From Rhabdaerophilum sp. SD176 (GTDB taxonomy: Bacteria; Pseudomonadota; Alphaproteobacteria; Rhizobiales; Beijerinckiaceae), in the NCBI RefSeq assembly GCF_030143245.1, contig NZ_JARJNS010000005.1, positions 1 to 64,000 on the forward strand: a DNA stretch of 64,000 nucleotides, in the 5' to 3' direction. The position numbers and the translations under genes are program-made. Below, one piece after another: positions 50,548 through 60,315 of the stretch (positions within the stretch are counted from its first letter, which is position 1; each line of letters opens with the position of its first letter). Below the pieces are notes generated by a model, which saw nothing but the letters and a program-made list of their open reading frames with translations, was not told the DNA's origin and made no database searches.

Positions 50548-51243
50548 ATGACGTTGCCTGGGGTTCGCGCCAAGGGGTTTCTTCCGGTCCGGACGGCAGC
50601 TGGCCAGCCCTTTGCCAGGTCGATGGTCCTTGCTGTGGCGATCGCCCTTTCCTGCGCAATCGTGCTGGCCCAGCAGAGCCCTGCCCCGCCCGCGCCCCCG
50701 GCCGCCGCGCCCGGAGCGCCGCCTGCCGCTCCGGCCAACCCACCCGTGACCGACGCGCCGAAGCCGCAGGCCGATGCCGCAGGCGGCGAGATGAAGGAAA
50801 TCGTGCCGCAGCCCGTCCTGCGTTTCCGGGGCCAGAGCCCCTGGGACGAGGCGCATGTCGCGATCCGCAAGGCGATCGACCGGCTAGAGGCCGAAGCGAA
50901 GCGGCTGGGCCTCGCCCGGCAGGGCAACCCGATGGCTCATTTCATCGACAGCGACGATCTCGGCTTCACCTTCGAGGCCATGGTGCCGCTCGCCGCAGCG
51001 CCGGAAGCCGGCAAGACCTTTGCCGAGGGCATCGACGCCACGCTCTCGCCCGGCGGGCGCTCTGTCATCTTCCCCTATGAAGGCGCGAATGACGAGATCG
51101 ACAATGCCTACGAGGCGCTGACGGCCTGGCTGGACGACAAGGGCCTTGTTTCCACCGGCCGCTACCTCGAGGAATACGAGAACCTGCCGGAACGCGGCGA
51201 TGATCCCGGCATGAAGGCGAAGATCATCATCTTCCTGAAATAG
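50548..51243 (+). CDS. Exported protein of unknown function with GyrI-like/effector-binding-type domain
   Basis: A 231-residue protein with an N-terminal hydrophobic segment (about 25-42), a Pro/Ala-rich linker (43-80) and a compact domain (about 95-231). The latter contains FTFEAMVPLA, GRSVIFPYEGANDEIDNAYEAL and SGRYLEEYENLP-like strands resembling the SOUL/GyrI-like effector-binding fold. Such domains bind small molecules; here it would be periplasmic. No catalytic motif is visible. It follows the phytase-like gene by 55 bases on the same strand. Confidence 0.65.
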   Translation: MTLPGVRAKGFLPVRTAAGQPFARSMVLAVAIALSCAIVLAQQSPAPPAPPAAAPGAPPAAPANPPVTDAPKPQADAAGGEMKEIVPQPVLRFRGQSPWDEAHVAIRKAIDRLEAEAKRLGLARQGNPMAHFIDSDDLGFTFEAMVPLAAAPEAGKTFAEGIDATLSPGGRSVIFPYEGANDEIDNAYEALTAWLDDKGLVSTGRYLEEYENLPERGDDPGMKAKIIIFLK

Positions 51244-51255
51244 GCCGGCGCCGGC

Positions 51256-51873
51256 TCATTGCCGGCTGGCGGCGGTCGCGATTCCGGCCCCGACCAGCAG
51301 CCCGCCGCCAATCCGGTTGAACAGACGGATGGCCGAGGGCTGGCGGAAAACATCCCGCGCCCGCGCTGCAACCAGCGCATAGCCGAACGCATTGGCGAAG
51401 GCGAGGATGAGGAACGTCGTCTCGAAAATCACCATCTGCGGCAGGAGCGGCTGCTTCGGATCGAGAAATTGCGGCAGGAAGGCCACGAAGAAGGTGATGC
51501 TCTTCGGGTTGAGTGCCGTGACCAGCCAGGCATGGGAAAGCATCTTCAGCTGCGATGTCGGACGCGTCTCCGCCCGCGCCTCGAGCGTGCCCCCGGCCCG
51601 GAACAGCTTGATTCCGAGCCAGACGAGATAGGCCGCGCCGGCCCATTTCAGCACGGTGAAGATCGTGGCCGAGGTCATCAGCAGGGCGCCGATCCCCAGC
51701 ATGGAGAGCGTCATGGCGGTGAAATCGCCCAAGGCCACACCGGCCGCCATCGGCAGCGCGACCCGCCAGCCCTGCCCGAGGGCATAGGACATGACGAGCA
51801 GGATCGTCGGCCCCGGAATGAGCAGGAGCACCAGCGACGCACCGGAAAAGGCCAACCAGGTTTCGAAGGTCAT
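51256..51873 (-). CDS. LysE/RhtB family amino acid exporter
   Basis: A 205-residue inner-membrane protein with about six helices. GASLVLLLIPGPTILLVMSYALGQG contains the family PGP motif, and TALNPKSITFFVAFLPQF is conserved. It exports an amino acid or related compound; which one is not predictable. ATG 51873 has GAGGA upstream. It is convergent with the preceding exported-protein gene. Confidence 0.92.
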   Translation of the reverse strand: MTFETWLAFSGASLVLLLIPGPTILLVMSYALGQGWRVALPMAAGVALGDFTAMTLSMLGIGALLMTSATIFTVLKWAGAAYLVWLGIKLFRAGGTLEARAETRPTSQLKMLSHAWLVTALNPKSITFFVAFLPQFLDPKQPLLPQMVIFETTFLILAFANAFGYALVAARARDVFRQPSAIRLFNRIGGGLLVGAGIATAASRQ

Positions 51874-52128
51874 CGGCAATCCTCGGGCATGGAATCGACC
51901 GGCTCAGGCTAGACCCGGCTACCTTCCTTGACCAGTGGCGCCTTTGGCTGTATCGAGCAGCCTCCAATCTGGTGAGATCAGCTTTGATCCGCCGACCGGG
52001 CCTCGGGCCCGGAGGTCAACGTCCGGCAGCGCGAGGCGCCCCCGGGCGCGGAACTGTTTGGAGCAAGGTCATGCCCCCAAGCCTGCCATCCGGCCGGTGG
52101 AGGGGCCGGTTCGAAACGGGTGAAACGC

Positions 52129-53685
52129 ATGTTTGAAGGCCTTTCCGGTCGTCTCTCGGGCATTCTCGACAAGCTGACGCGCCGCGGCGCGCTCGGCGAG
52201 GCGGATGTGGCCGAGGCCATGCGCGAGGTGCGTCGGGCCCTGCTCGAGGCCGATGTCTCGCTCGATGTCGTCCGCGACTTTACCGAAAAGGTCCGCAGCC
52301 GCGCGGTCGGCGTGGATGTGGTCAAGTCCGTCACGCCCGGCCAGATGGTCGTCAAGATCGTCCATGACCAGCTGGTCGAGATGCTGGGCTCCGATGCCCG
52401 CCCGATTGATCTGGTGGCCACGCCGCCCGTCGGCATCCTCATGGTCGGCCTGCAGGGCTCCGGCAAGACAACGACCACCGCCAAGATCGCCAAGCGGCTG
52501 ACCGAGCGCGAGAAGAAGAAGGTCCTGCTCGCTTCGCTCGATACGCGCCGCCCGGCAGCGATGGAGCAGCTCGCCGTGCTCGGCCGCGACAACGGCATCG
52601 ATGTCCTGCCCATCGTGGCGGGCCAGAACGCGATCCAGATCGCCGAGCGCGCCGAACAGGCCGCCCGCCTCGGCGGTTTCGACGTCGTGATCTACGATAC
52701 GGCCGGCCGCGTTACCCTCGATGACGAGCTGATGGAGGAAGTGGTCCGCGTACGGGACCGCATCCGCCCGCACGAGATCCTGCTCGTCGCCGATGCGCTG
52801 ACCGGCCAGGACGCCGTCAACACCGCCCGCGCCTTCGATGGCCGCGTCGGGGTGACCGGCATCGTGCTGACCCGCGTCGACGGCGATGGCCGCGGCGGTG
52901 CGGCCCTGTCGATGCGCGCCGTCACTGGCAAGCCGATCAAGCTGATCGGTGTCGGCGAGAAGATGGATGCCCTCGAGGATTTCCATCCCGGCCGGATCGC
53001 CAACCGCATCCTCGGCATGGGCGATATCGTCAGCCTCGTCGAGAAGGCGGCGGCGAATATCGACCAGGACAAGGCGCTGGCCATGGCCGAGCGCATGCGG
53101 AAGGGCAAGTTCGATCTGAACGACCTGCGCGAGCAGCTCCGCCAGATGGAAAAGCTCGGCGGCATGGGCGGGCTGATGGGCATGCTGCCCGGCGTCGCCA
53201 AGATGAAGGACCAGATCGCGCAGGCCGGCATCGGCGACAAGATGGTCAAGCGTCAGGTCGCGATCATCAATTCGATGACGCCGTCCGAACGCGCCAATCC
53301 CGATCTTCTCAAGCATTCGCGCAAGAAGCGCATCGCGGCCGGCTCCGGCACCAATGCCGAGGAGATCAACAAGCTGCTCAAGATGCACCGGACCATGGCC
53401 GACATGATGAAGTCCATGGGCTCGGGCAAGCGCGGGCCGATGGCCGGCCTTGCCAGCATGTTCGGGCTGGGCGGCGGCATGCCGGACCTGTCCAAGATGG
53501 CGCCTCCCGGTGGCGGCGGCCTCTCGCCGGAAGCCCTCGCCGAGGCGCAGAAGAAACTCGAGCAGATGCAGGGCCCCGGCGGCAAGCCTGTTCTCCCTGG
53601 CCTCGCCAAACCCGGCCTTCCCGGCCTTGGAACCGGCGGCGGCCTACCCGGTCTCGGCGGCTTCAACCCGTTCCGCAAGAAGTAA
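52129..53685 (+). CDS. ffh: Signal recognition particle protein Ffh
   Basis: A 518-residue SRP54 homologue with N domain, G domain (GLQGSGKTTT 107-116, DTRRPAA 138-144, DTAGR 190-194) and Met-rich M domain (about 320-440). It binds 4.5S RNA and signal sequences. The C-terminus is extended by a Gly/Pro/Leu-rich tail (GLPGLGTGGG..., about 455-518). A GTG at 52120 is an alternative start, but MFEGLSGRL is the family N-terminus. First gene of ffh-rpsP-rimM-trmD-rplS. Confidence 0.96.
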   Translation: MFEGLSGRLSGILDKLTRRGALGEADVAEAMREVRRALLEADVSLDVVRDFTEKVRSRAVGVDVVKSVTPGQMVVKIVHDQLVEMLGSDARPIDLVATPPVGILMVGLQGSGKTTTTAKIAKRLTEREKKKVLLASLDTRRPAAMEQLAVLGRDNGIDVLPIVAGQNAIQIAERAEQAARLGGFDVVIYDTAGRVTLDDELMEEVVRVRDRIRPHEILLVADALTGQDAVNTARAFDGRVGVTGIVLTRVDGDGRGGAALSMRAVTGKPIKLIGVGEKMDALEDFHPGRIANRILGMGDIVSLVEKAAANIDQDKALAMAERMRKGKFDLNDLREQLRQMEKLGGMGGLMGMLPGVAKMKDQIAQAGIGDKMVKRQVAIINSMTPSERANPDLLKHSRKKRIAAGSGTNAEEINKLLKMHRTMADMMKSMGSGKRGPMAGLASMFGLGGGMPDLSKMAPPGGGGLSPEALAEAQKKLEQMQGPGGKPVLPGLAKPGLPGLGTGGGLPGLGGFNPFRKK

Positions 53686-53726
53686 GTTTTCCTTTCACCG
53701 AAACAGAGCAAATCCAGGAGTAACCC

Positions 53727-54068
53727 ATGTCTCTGAAAATTCGTCTCGCCCGTGGCGGCGCCAAGAAGCGTCCGGTCTATCGCATCGTGGTGGCGGATGC
53801 CCGCGCCCCGCGTGACGGCCGCTTCCTTGAGAAGATCGGCACCTACAACCCGATGCTGGCCAAGGATTCGGCCGAGCGCGTGGTGATCGATCTCGAAAAG
53901 GCCAAGTCCTGGCTCGCCAAGGGCGCCCAACCGACCGATCGTGTGCTGCGCTTCCTCGATGCCGCCGGCGTCATGAAGCGTGAAGCGCGCAACAACCCGC
54001 AGAAGGCCGAGCCGGGCAAGAAGATGGCCGAGCGCGCCGCCGCCAAGGCCGAAGGCGCAGCCGAGTAA
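53727..54068 (+). CDS. rpsP: 30S ribosomal protein S16
   Basis: A 113-residue ribosomal protein beginning [26 protein letters not shown], the S16 signature, with an Ala/Lys-rich C-terminal extension (about 80-113) common in alphaproteobacteria. AGGAGT precedes the start. It follows ffh by 41 bases. Confidence 0.97.
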   Translation: MSLKIRLARGGAKKRPVYRIVVADARAPRDGRFLEKIGTYNPMLAKDSAERVVIDLEKAKSWLAKGAQPTDRVLRFLDAAGVMKREARNNPQKAEPGKKMAERAAAKAEGAAE

Positions 54069-54185
54069 TCGGCTATCGCCCCATCGAGAAACGGGCTCGC
54101 CCAGCGGCGAGCTTCCATGCCCGGGCCCTGCTCGGGCATTCTCGTATCGGCCGGGCGCTGCTGCCCGGCGGATCAAGGACAGGCC

Positions 54186-54770
54186 ATGAAGAAACCCCGC
54201 TCCCGTTCTGCGCCGAAACCGCCCGCGCCGGAAAGCCGTGTCGCGCTGGCGGTGATCGGCGCCCCGCATGGCGTCCGCGGCGAATGCCGGGTCAAGGCCT
54301 ACACGGCCGATCCGATGGCCATTGCCGATTACGGCCCGCTTTTCTCGGAGGACGGGCGCGTGTTCGAGATCGAGCAGGGCCGTTTTCTCAAGGATGACAT
54401 GCTCGTCGTGAAATTCGTCGGCGAGGATGACCGGGATCGCGTCAAGGCGCTGACCGGCCTGCTCCTCTATGTCGATCGCGCCAGCCTGCCGCCTCCCGAC
54501 GAGGAGGACGAGTTCTACCATGCCGACCTGATCGGCCTGCCGGTCTACGATCAGGCCGGCGCTCTGGTCGGCACCGTCCTCGCGATGCATGATTTTGGCG
54601 CCGGCGATCTGATGGAAATCCGCCCGGCCTCGGGTGGCGGCACGTGGCTTCAGCCCTTCACGCGCGTCGCCACGCCGGTTGTCGATATTCCCGGCCGGCG
54701 GATCGTGATCGACCCCGCCTTTCTGGCAAAGCCCGAACGCCGACCGCCCGGCATGGGCGAGGAGGGATGA
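54186..54770 (+). CDS. rimM: 16S rRNA processing/ribosome maturation factor RimM
   Basis: A 194-residue protein with an N-terminal beta-barrel domain ([17 protein letters not shown]) and a PRC-barrel C-terminal half ([37 protein letters not shown]). RimM binds S19 and helps 30S head assembly. A basic Pro/Ser-rich leader (2-19) precedes the conserved domain. The start 54186 has AAGGA upstream; the frame extension to 54117 is not family-like. It overlaps or abuts trmD. Confidence 0.94.
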   Translation: MKKPRSRSAPKPPAPESRVALAVIGAPHGVRGECRVKAYTADPMAIADYGPLFSEDGRVFEIEQGRFLKDDMLVVKFVGEDDRDRVKALTGLLLYVDRASLPPPDEEDEFYHADLIGLPVYDQAGALVGTVLAMHDFGAGDLMEIRPASGGGTWLQPFTRVATPVVDIPGRRIVIDPAFLAKPERRPPGMGEEG

Positions 54771-55465
54771 TGGAGGCCTTCCGGGCCACCGTGCTGACGC
54801 TGATGCCGGACATGTTCCCCGGCGCGCTCGGCCTGTCGCTGGCAGGGGATGCACTCCAGCGCGGGCTGTGGTCGCTTGCGGTCAAGGACATCCGCGACCA
54901 CGGCATTGGCCGCCACCGGGCAGTGGATGACACGCCGGCCGGCGGCGGACCGGGCATGGTCATCCGCGCCGATGTGCTGGCGGCGGCAATCGACGCGGCC
55001 GTGCCGACGGAGGATACACGGCCCCGTTTCCTGCTCTCGCCCCGCGGGCGCGTTTTCGATCAGGCCCTCGCGCGCGGCCTGGCGGGCGGGCCGGGCGCGG
55101 TGCTGGTCTGCGGACGCTTTGAAGGCGTTGACGAGCGGGTCATTGCCGGGCGCGGCCTGCAGGAACTGTCGATCGGCGATTATGTGCTGTCCGGCGGCGA
55201 GATCGCGGCTCAGGTTGTGCTCGATGCCGTTATCCGGCTGCTGCCCGGGGTCATGGGCGGAGATGGCTCGGATCTCGAGGAAAGCCACGAGCAGGGGCTG
55301 CTCGAATACCCGCATTACACCCGGCCGCGAAGCTGGGAAGGCGGGGATATTCCCGCCATCCTGACCTCGGGCAACCATGCCGCCATTGCCCGCTGGCGGC
55401 AGGAGCAGGCAGAGGCGATCACCCGGATCCGCAGGCCGGATCTCTGGGCCAAATATCGCCGCTAA
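54770..55465 (+). CDS. trmD: tRNA (guanine-N1)-methyltransferase TrmD
   Basis: A 231-residue SPOUT methyltransferase making m1G37 in tRNA. The knot region shows [11 protein letters not shown] and [23 protein letters not shown] and [10 protein letters not shown] are conserved. Tandem ATG codons at 54767 and 54770 are both possible; 54770 is better spaced from GAGGAG. TrmD with RimM and ribosomal proteins S16 and L19 forms the standard operon. Confidence 0.96.
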   Translation: MEAFRATVLTLMPDMFPGALGLSLAGDALQRGLWSLAVKDIRDHGIGRHRAVDDTPAGGGPGMVIRADVLAAAIDAAVPTEDTRPRFLLSPRGRVFDQALARGLAGGPGAVLVCGRFEGVDERVIAGRGLQELSIGDYVLSGGEIAAQVVLDAVIRLLPGVMGGDGSDLEESHEQGLLEYPHYTRPRSWEGGDIPAILTSGNHAAIARWRQEQAEAITRIRRPDLWAKYRR

Positions 55466-55588
55466 CTGCGTTTTTTCGGCCTCGGGGGGTGACATTTCCT
55501 GCGGGATCGTGTACCGCCCGCAACTCAACTCACAACAGCGTCCCGAAACGCCCGCCAGGATAAGGCGAAACGGAAAAGGTTTGGTCCC

Positions 55589-55969
55589 ATGGACATCATT
55601 GCTACGCTTGAAAAAGAAGAAGCCGAGCGCGTTCTCGGCGAGAAGAAGATCCCGGATTTCGCCCCGGGCGACACGGTCATCGTGAACGTGAAGGTCAAGG
55701 AAGGCGAACGCAGCCGCGTGCAGGCCTATGAAGGCGTGTGCATCGCCCGAAATGGCGGCGGCCTCAACGAGAGCTTCACCGTCCGCAAGATCTCGTATGG
55801 CGAAGGCGTCGAGCGCGTGTTTCCGCTCTATTCGCCGAACATCGATTCGATCAAGCTGGTCCGCCGCGGCAAGGTCCGCCGGGCAAAGCTCTATTACCTG
55901 CGCGATCGCCGCGGCAAGTCGGCGCGTATCGCCGAGCGCACGGACCGGAAAGAAACCCCGGCCAACTGA
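55589..55969 (+). CDS. rplS: 50S ribosomal protein L19
   Basis: A 126-residue ribosomal protein with [22 protein letters not shown] and [24 protein letters not shown], the L19 signature. It lies 123 bases after trmD and is followed by a strong terminator. Confidence 0.97.
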   Translation: MDIIATLEKEEAERVLGEKKIPDFAPGDTVIVNVKVKEGERSRVQAYEGVCIARNGGGLNESFTVRKISYGEGVERVFPLYSPNIDSIKLVRRGKVRRAKLYYLRDRRGKSARIAERTDRKETPAN

Positions 55970-55976
55970 CGTTCAC

Positions 55977-56003
55977 AAAAGGCGGCCTCCGGGCCGCTTT
56001 TTT
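55977..56003 (+). terminator. Intrinsic terminator of the ffh-rpsP-rimM-trmD-rplS cluster
   Basis: Stem GCGGCC/GGCCGC (55982-55997) is followed by seven T residues and preceded by four A residues, directly after rplS. Confidence 0.85.
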
Positions 56004-56119
56004 CTTGCACCCGCTTGGCCTCACGAAGGGTTGATGAAGCGCCCGTCTCGACTCCCGGATCGGATGTGACATGCTCGCATCGTCCCGGGGAACAACGCCG
56101 GGGGCCGGGGAGAACCGCC

Positions 56120-57022
56120 ATGTCCGATCCGAACACGCCGAAACTGTCTGACGATGTCATTCGCCTGTATGACCGCTTCACGCATGGCGCAATGGATCGC
56201 CGCGCCTTCTTCGAGCGTCTGACGGGCCTGGCCGGCTCGGTTGCGGCGGCGACGGCTTTGCTGCCTCTGCTCCAGAACGATTATGCCCGCGCGGAAACAG
56301 TGCGGCCGGATGATCCGCGCCTTGTGGCCGAGGAAAAGGTCGCCATTCCCGGTTCCGATGCCGGGCTGACCGGCTATCTCGTCGGCCCGAAGGACCGCGC
56401 CCGGCGACCGGCGATGGTGATGATCCACGAGAATCGCGGCCTGAACCCGCATATCCGCGACATGACCCGGCGCGGCGCGCTGGCGGGCTATCTTACCCTT
56501 GGGATCGATGCGCTCTCCCCCGAAGGCGGAACACCGGCTGACGAGGACAAGGCGCGTGAGATGATCGGCCAGCTCAATGCCGAGACCGCCGCCCGCCGGA
56601 TCGCGGCGGCAGTGCGTTTCCTCGGCTCGCATCCGCTTTCCACCGGCAAGGTCGGAGCGATGGGTTTCTGCTGGGGCGGCGGCATGGTCAATGCGGTTCT
56701 CGCCATAGAGCCGGCTTTGGCAGCCGGCGTCAGCTATTACGGCCGTCAGATCCCGGCCGAGCGGGTGGCCGGCATCCGGGGCGCGCTGCAACTCCACTAT
56801 GCGGGCAAGGACGAGCGCATCAATGCCGGCATTCCCGCCTACCGTGCGGCGCTTGAAGCGGCGGGCAAGAGCTTCGAGCTTCACCTGTATGACGGCGTCG
56901 ACCACGCTTTCAACAACGATACCAACGCCGCGCGCTATGATGCTGCGGCGGCGAAGCTGGCCTGGGAACGCAGCCTGGCCTTCCTGGCCCGCCATCTCGG
57001 TGCGCCGGCACCGACCGGCTGA
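56120..57022 (+). CDS. Dienelactone hydrolase family protein, Tat-type exported
   Basis: A 300-residue alpha/beta hydrolase with the dienelactone hydrolase triad: C184 in GFCWGGG, D231 in KDERI and H262 in DHAFNND, plus E104 in IHENRGLNPH. The N-terminus has DRRAFFERLTGLAGSVAAATAL (26-47), a Tat-like signal preceded by about 25 residues, so the enzyme is probably periplasmic. The natural substrate is uncertain; many relatives hydrolyse dienelactone or related esters. The start 56120 follows CGGGGAGAA. Confidence 0.9.
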   Translation: MSDPNTPKLSDDVIRLYDRFTHGAMDRRAFFERLTGLAGSVAAATALLPLLQNDYARAETVRPDDPRLVAEEKVAIPGSDAGLTGYLVGPKDRARRPAMVMIHENRGLNPHIRDMTRRGALAGYLTLGIDALSPEGGTPADEDKAREMIGQLNAETAARRIAAAVRFLGSHPLSTGKVGAMGFCWGGGMVNAVLAIEPALAAGVSYYGRQIPAERVAGIRGALQLHYAGKDERINAGIPAYRAALEAAGKSFELHLYDGVDHAFNNDTNAARYDAAAAKLAWERSLAFLARHLGAPAPTG

Positions 57023-57154
57023 TTAGTTGCGCTTGCAACAAATTTCTTGCCAATCCGCCCGAAGCCCGGCATTCTTGCACTGGCAGGTGGCCGAAGGGCG
57101 GGAATCGCCATGTCCGGCTTGCTTGCGGGGAAATGATCGCAGGAAGGCAGATCC

Positions 57155-58522
57155 ATGAACATCCATGCGCAAGCACGGGCCGGAGCCATGATCCGGGAAG
57201 AGGCCCGGAGCGGACTTCGCTACATGACGGGTTTCGGCAATTCCTTCGAGACGGAGGCGCTGCCCGATGCCCTGCCACTGGGCCGCAACTCGCCCCAGAA
57301 ATGCAATTACGGACTCTATGCCGAGCAGCTTTCCGGTTCGCCCTTCACGGCACCGCGCTCGACCAACGAGCGCTCCTGGCTCTACCGGATCCAGCCCGGC
57401 GTGAAGCATCAGGGGCGCTACCGCAAGGCCGGCCTCGGCATGCTCCGGAGCGCGCCGAATCGCGAGGAATCAGCGCTGCCGATCGGCCAGATGCGCTGGA
57501 TGCCGATCGCGCTGCCCGCGGAAGGCCTGAATTTCCGCACCGGCCTGCACACAATCACTACGGCAGGGGATGCGGAGGGGCAAAGCGGCATGGCGGCCCA
57601 TATCGCCCTCGTGACACAGTCGATGACGGACGAGTATTTCTTCAACGCCGATGGCGAGTTGATGGTCGTTGCGCAGGAGGGCCGGCTGCGCTTCTGCACC
57701 GAATTCGGGATCATCGAGATCGAGCCCGGCGAAATCTGCGTGATCCCGCGCGGCGTAATCTTTCGCTGCGAACTGGTCGATGGCCCGGCCCGGGCCTATG
57801 TCTGCGAGAATTACGGCGGTGCCTTTACTCTGCCGGAACGGGGCCCGATCGGGGCGAACTGCCTCGCCAATGCCCGCGATTTCAAGACGCCAGTTGCCGC
57901 CTACGAAGACAAGGTCGGCCCCGCCCAGCTTTATGTGAAATGGTGCGGCGAGATGTTCGTGACCGATATCGGACAGTCACCGCTCGACGTGGTTGCCTGG
58001 CACGGCAATTACTATCCTTACAAATATGATCTCCGGCATTTCTCGCCGGTCGGCGCGATCCAGTTCGACCATCCCGATCCCTCGATCTTCACGGTGCTCA
58101 CCTCGCCCTCCGGCGAGGCAGGCACGGCGAATATCGATTTTGTGATCTTCCCCGAGCGCTGGATGGTGGCCGAGAACACCTTCCGCCCGCCCTGGTATCA
58201 CCGCAACATCATGAGCGAGTTCATGGGGCTGATCTACGGCGTCTATGACGCCAAGCCGAAGGGTTTCGTGCCGGGGGGGATGAGCCTTCACAACATGATG
58301 CTGCCGCACGGGCCGGATGCGCCGGCTTTCGGGAAGGCCTCGAACGAGCCGATGGTCCCGGTCAAGCTCGCCGGCACCATGGCCTTCATGCTGGAAACCC
58401 GGCTGCCCCAGCGGCTGACGGCCTATGCCTCGACACTCCAGGCCATCGATACCGAATATCTCGATTGCTGGGCCGGGCTCGAGCGCCATTTCGACCCGAC
58501 GCGTAAGGAGCCGAACTGGTAA
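57155..58522 (+). CDS. hmgA: Homogentisate 1,2-dioxygenase
   Basis: A 455-residue ring-cleaving iron enzyme of tyrosine degradation. The conserved N-terminus [20 protein letters not shown] is present after a short leader. Iron ligands are H349 and E355 in YHRNIMSEF and H385 in LPHGPD, with the 6- and 30-residue spacing seen in the human enzyme (H335, E341, H371). GCAGGAAGG lies upstream. No hpd, maiA or fahA gene is adjacent, so the rest of the pathway is outside the window. Confidence 0.96.
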   Translation: MNIHAQARAGAMIREEARSGLRYMTGFGNSFETEALPDALPLGRNSPQKCNYGLYAEQLSGSPFTAPRSTNERSWLYRIQPGVKHQGRYRKAGLGMLRSAPNREESALPIGQMRWMPIALPAEGLNFRTGLHTITTAGDAEGQSGMAAHIALVTQSMTDEYFFNADGELMVVAQEGRLRFCTEFGIIEIEPGEICVIPRGVIFRCELVDGPARAYVCENYGGAFTLPERGPIGANCLANARDFKTPVAAYEDKVGPAQLYVKWCGEMFVTDIGQSPLDVVAWHGNYYPYKYDLRHFSPVGAIQFDHPDPSIFTVLTSPSGEAGTANIDFVIFPERWMVAENTFRPPWYHRNIMSEFMGLIYGVYDAKPKGFVPGGMSLHNMMLPHGPDAPAFGKASNEPMVPVKLAGTMAFMLETRLPQRLTAYASTLQAIDTEYLDCWAGLERHFDPTRKEPNW

Positions 58523-58547
58523 CGGCATCGGCTGGCGCGTGAACATG

Positions 58548-58573
58548 AAAAAGGCCGGGTCACCCCGGCCTTT
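58548..58573. terminator. Bidirectional terminator between hmgA and TadG-like gene
   Basis: A ten-base stem AAAGGCCGGG/CCCGGCCTTT with loop TCAC has further A residues on its left. It lies between the convergent hmgA and VWA-protein genes. Confidence 0.8.
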
Positions 58574-58594
58574 CTGCATTTAAGCCAATGCGCC

Positions 58595-60055
58595 TTACTT
58601 GCTCAGGCGCAACTCGGCGATGATATCGCTGATTTTCGAGAAGGCCGCCAAAAACTGGTCCTTATCCTTCGCATCGAAGAACTGTCCCTTCGTATTGATG
58701 GCGCAGTCCTTGAGAAGTGTCTTGATTGTTGCGTCAGACACATCAAAGGCGACTGTATAAATCTGAATCTCGCTGGTTTTGTCTGCTGCGATGTTTGCGC
58801 AAATTTTATTGACGAGATCGTTCGACTTGGCGGTGTCACTGCCCCAATGCTGGGGATAGGTCGGCGACTTTGTGTTCATACCGTCGGTCATGAGCACCAG
58901 GAACTTGCGCACCTGCTCGGTCGGCGTGCTTGTTGCAGCCGAAAAGGGTTCCTGCGCAGACAAGGTCCGCCAGCCCCAGATCAGGCCAGCCGGGATGTAG
59001 GTGTTGCCGCTGGGGCTGAGATTCTTGACCGTATTCTTGACCTTGGAAAAGTCGGAGGACAGCTCCAGCAAAGGGTCGCTGCACCAGGTATCCATGAGGC
59101 CGGGAATCTTGTTGCCATAGCTGCCATCCTGCGTGTCGAGGGGATGGTTACGCGAGCCGACGCAGCCGTGCCATTTGTGCCAGGCACCCTGAGACGTATT
59201 GCACTTTTCCTCTTCCGGCCCGTAGATCTTTTCGCAAACCTGCTTGTAATGCCCGGCCTTGGGCTGCGAGCCCCCACAGGAATATGGGACGCCATCATTG
59301 TAACACGTACCCGGCGGCTTACCCGGTTTCGGGGGAACCCAGACCTGCGTGCAATTCTTCTCGCCGATCACCGGCTTTTGCTTCCAGCAGTTCTTTTGAG
59401 GCGGATCCTGATAATCAGCCGGCACGTTCATCCAGGACTTGTTCCGGTTCGCAAGGCCGACATTGACGTATTCGGCGAAAGGAACCACCGAGAATTTCAG
59501 CTGGTCTGGCTTGGCCGACAGCTTGCTGAGAGTCTCGACCATGTCTCCGGCCGCCTTCTTCAGCGTGTCCATCTTCCAGCCGCTCATCGAGCCGGTCGTA
59601 TCGAGGACAAGCGCGATCTCGGTCTTCGACGAGATGGTGCTGATCGCCTCTGCCAGCACATCCATGCTGACCTGTTCAAGGCCGAAAATGCCGCCAAAGA
59701 ACGTCTTGACCGAACCGCTCGCCCGGACGCGATAGCCATAATTGGCGCCATCCTTGGTGATGTTCTCGGGAGACATGGTCAGTGCGAAGGCATCGGTGAG
59801 CTTGATCGTATTGGCTGCGAACACATCCTTGGCCACCTTCTCGCGCTCGGACGCCGTGCCCATGGTGCGGGCAGCGGCCAGGGCGGCGGAATCCGCAGCG
59901 GCGAAGATGGACGCGCGCATCTGCACGGCCCGGGAATAATCAACGGCCAGCCCGGTCACCCCGATAACGGATACGGCACCGAGGGCGAAAAGGCTGACGA
60001 AATTTCCACTCGTGTCGCGCCGGAACGCACGAAACAGCTTCAACAGACCGGACAT
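58595..60055 (-). CDS. TadG-like pilus-assembly/VWA domain protein
   Basis: A 486-residue membrane-anchored protein. The N-terminus RRDTSGNFVSLFALGAVSVIGVTGLAVDYSR (12-42) is the TadE/TadG-type helix, followed by a small helical domain and a VWA domain with MIDAS-like LDTTGSMSG (151-159) and LVLMTDGMNT. Eight cysteines lie between 223 and 325 in an insert inside the VWA domain. The start at 60055 has GAGGT with five-base spacing; ATGs at 60067 and 60100 are weaker. No other tad/cpa genes are adjacent, so a role in pilus assembly is not proven; a cell-surface or periplasmic adhesion or scaffold role is possible. Confidence 0.85.
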   Translation of the reverse strand: MSGLLKLFRAFRRDTSGNFVSLFALGAVSVIGVTGLAVDYSRAVQMRASIFAAADSAALAAARTMGTASEREKVAKDVFAANTIKLTDAFALTMSPENITKDGANYGYRVRASGSVKTFFGGIFGLEQVSMDVLAEAISTISSKTEIALVLDTTGSMSGWKMDTLKKAAGDMVETLSKLSAKPDQLKFSVVPFAEYVNVGLANRNKSWMNVPADYQDPPQKNCWKQKPVIGEKNCTQVWVPPKPGKPPGTCYNDGVPYSCGGSQPKAGHYKQVCEKIYGPEEEKCNTSQGAWHKWHGCVGSRNHPLDTQDGSYGNKIPGLMDTWCSDPLLELSSDFSKVKNTVKNLSPSGNTYIPAGLIWGWRTLSAQEPFSAATSTPTEQVRKFLVLMTDGMNTKSPTYPQHWGSDTAKSNDLVNKICANIAADKTSEIQIYTVAFDVSDATIKTLLKDCAINTKGQFFDAKDKDQFLAAFSKISDIIAELRLSK

Positions 60056-60315
60056 GCAGGACCTCATCCCCTCACCGAACGCCTTAAGCGGCGTCGACAT
60101 TTGCCAGATCTAACATTGCCGCGCGAAAATTCGCTTAAATGTCAGGTAGATATTTAGGGGCTTGCGGTAAGACCTCATTAATCATGAGCCAGCACCAGCC
60201 CTGGAGCGCGCAGAGGCACGGGAAGGCCAATTCCCGATTGTTTCCCCGGGCGGGCTGAGGCTATCCTTGCCGGACAAGACGCAATCATCGCGCCAGAGCC
60301 TTTCGTGGGAGTGAA

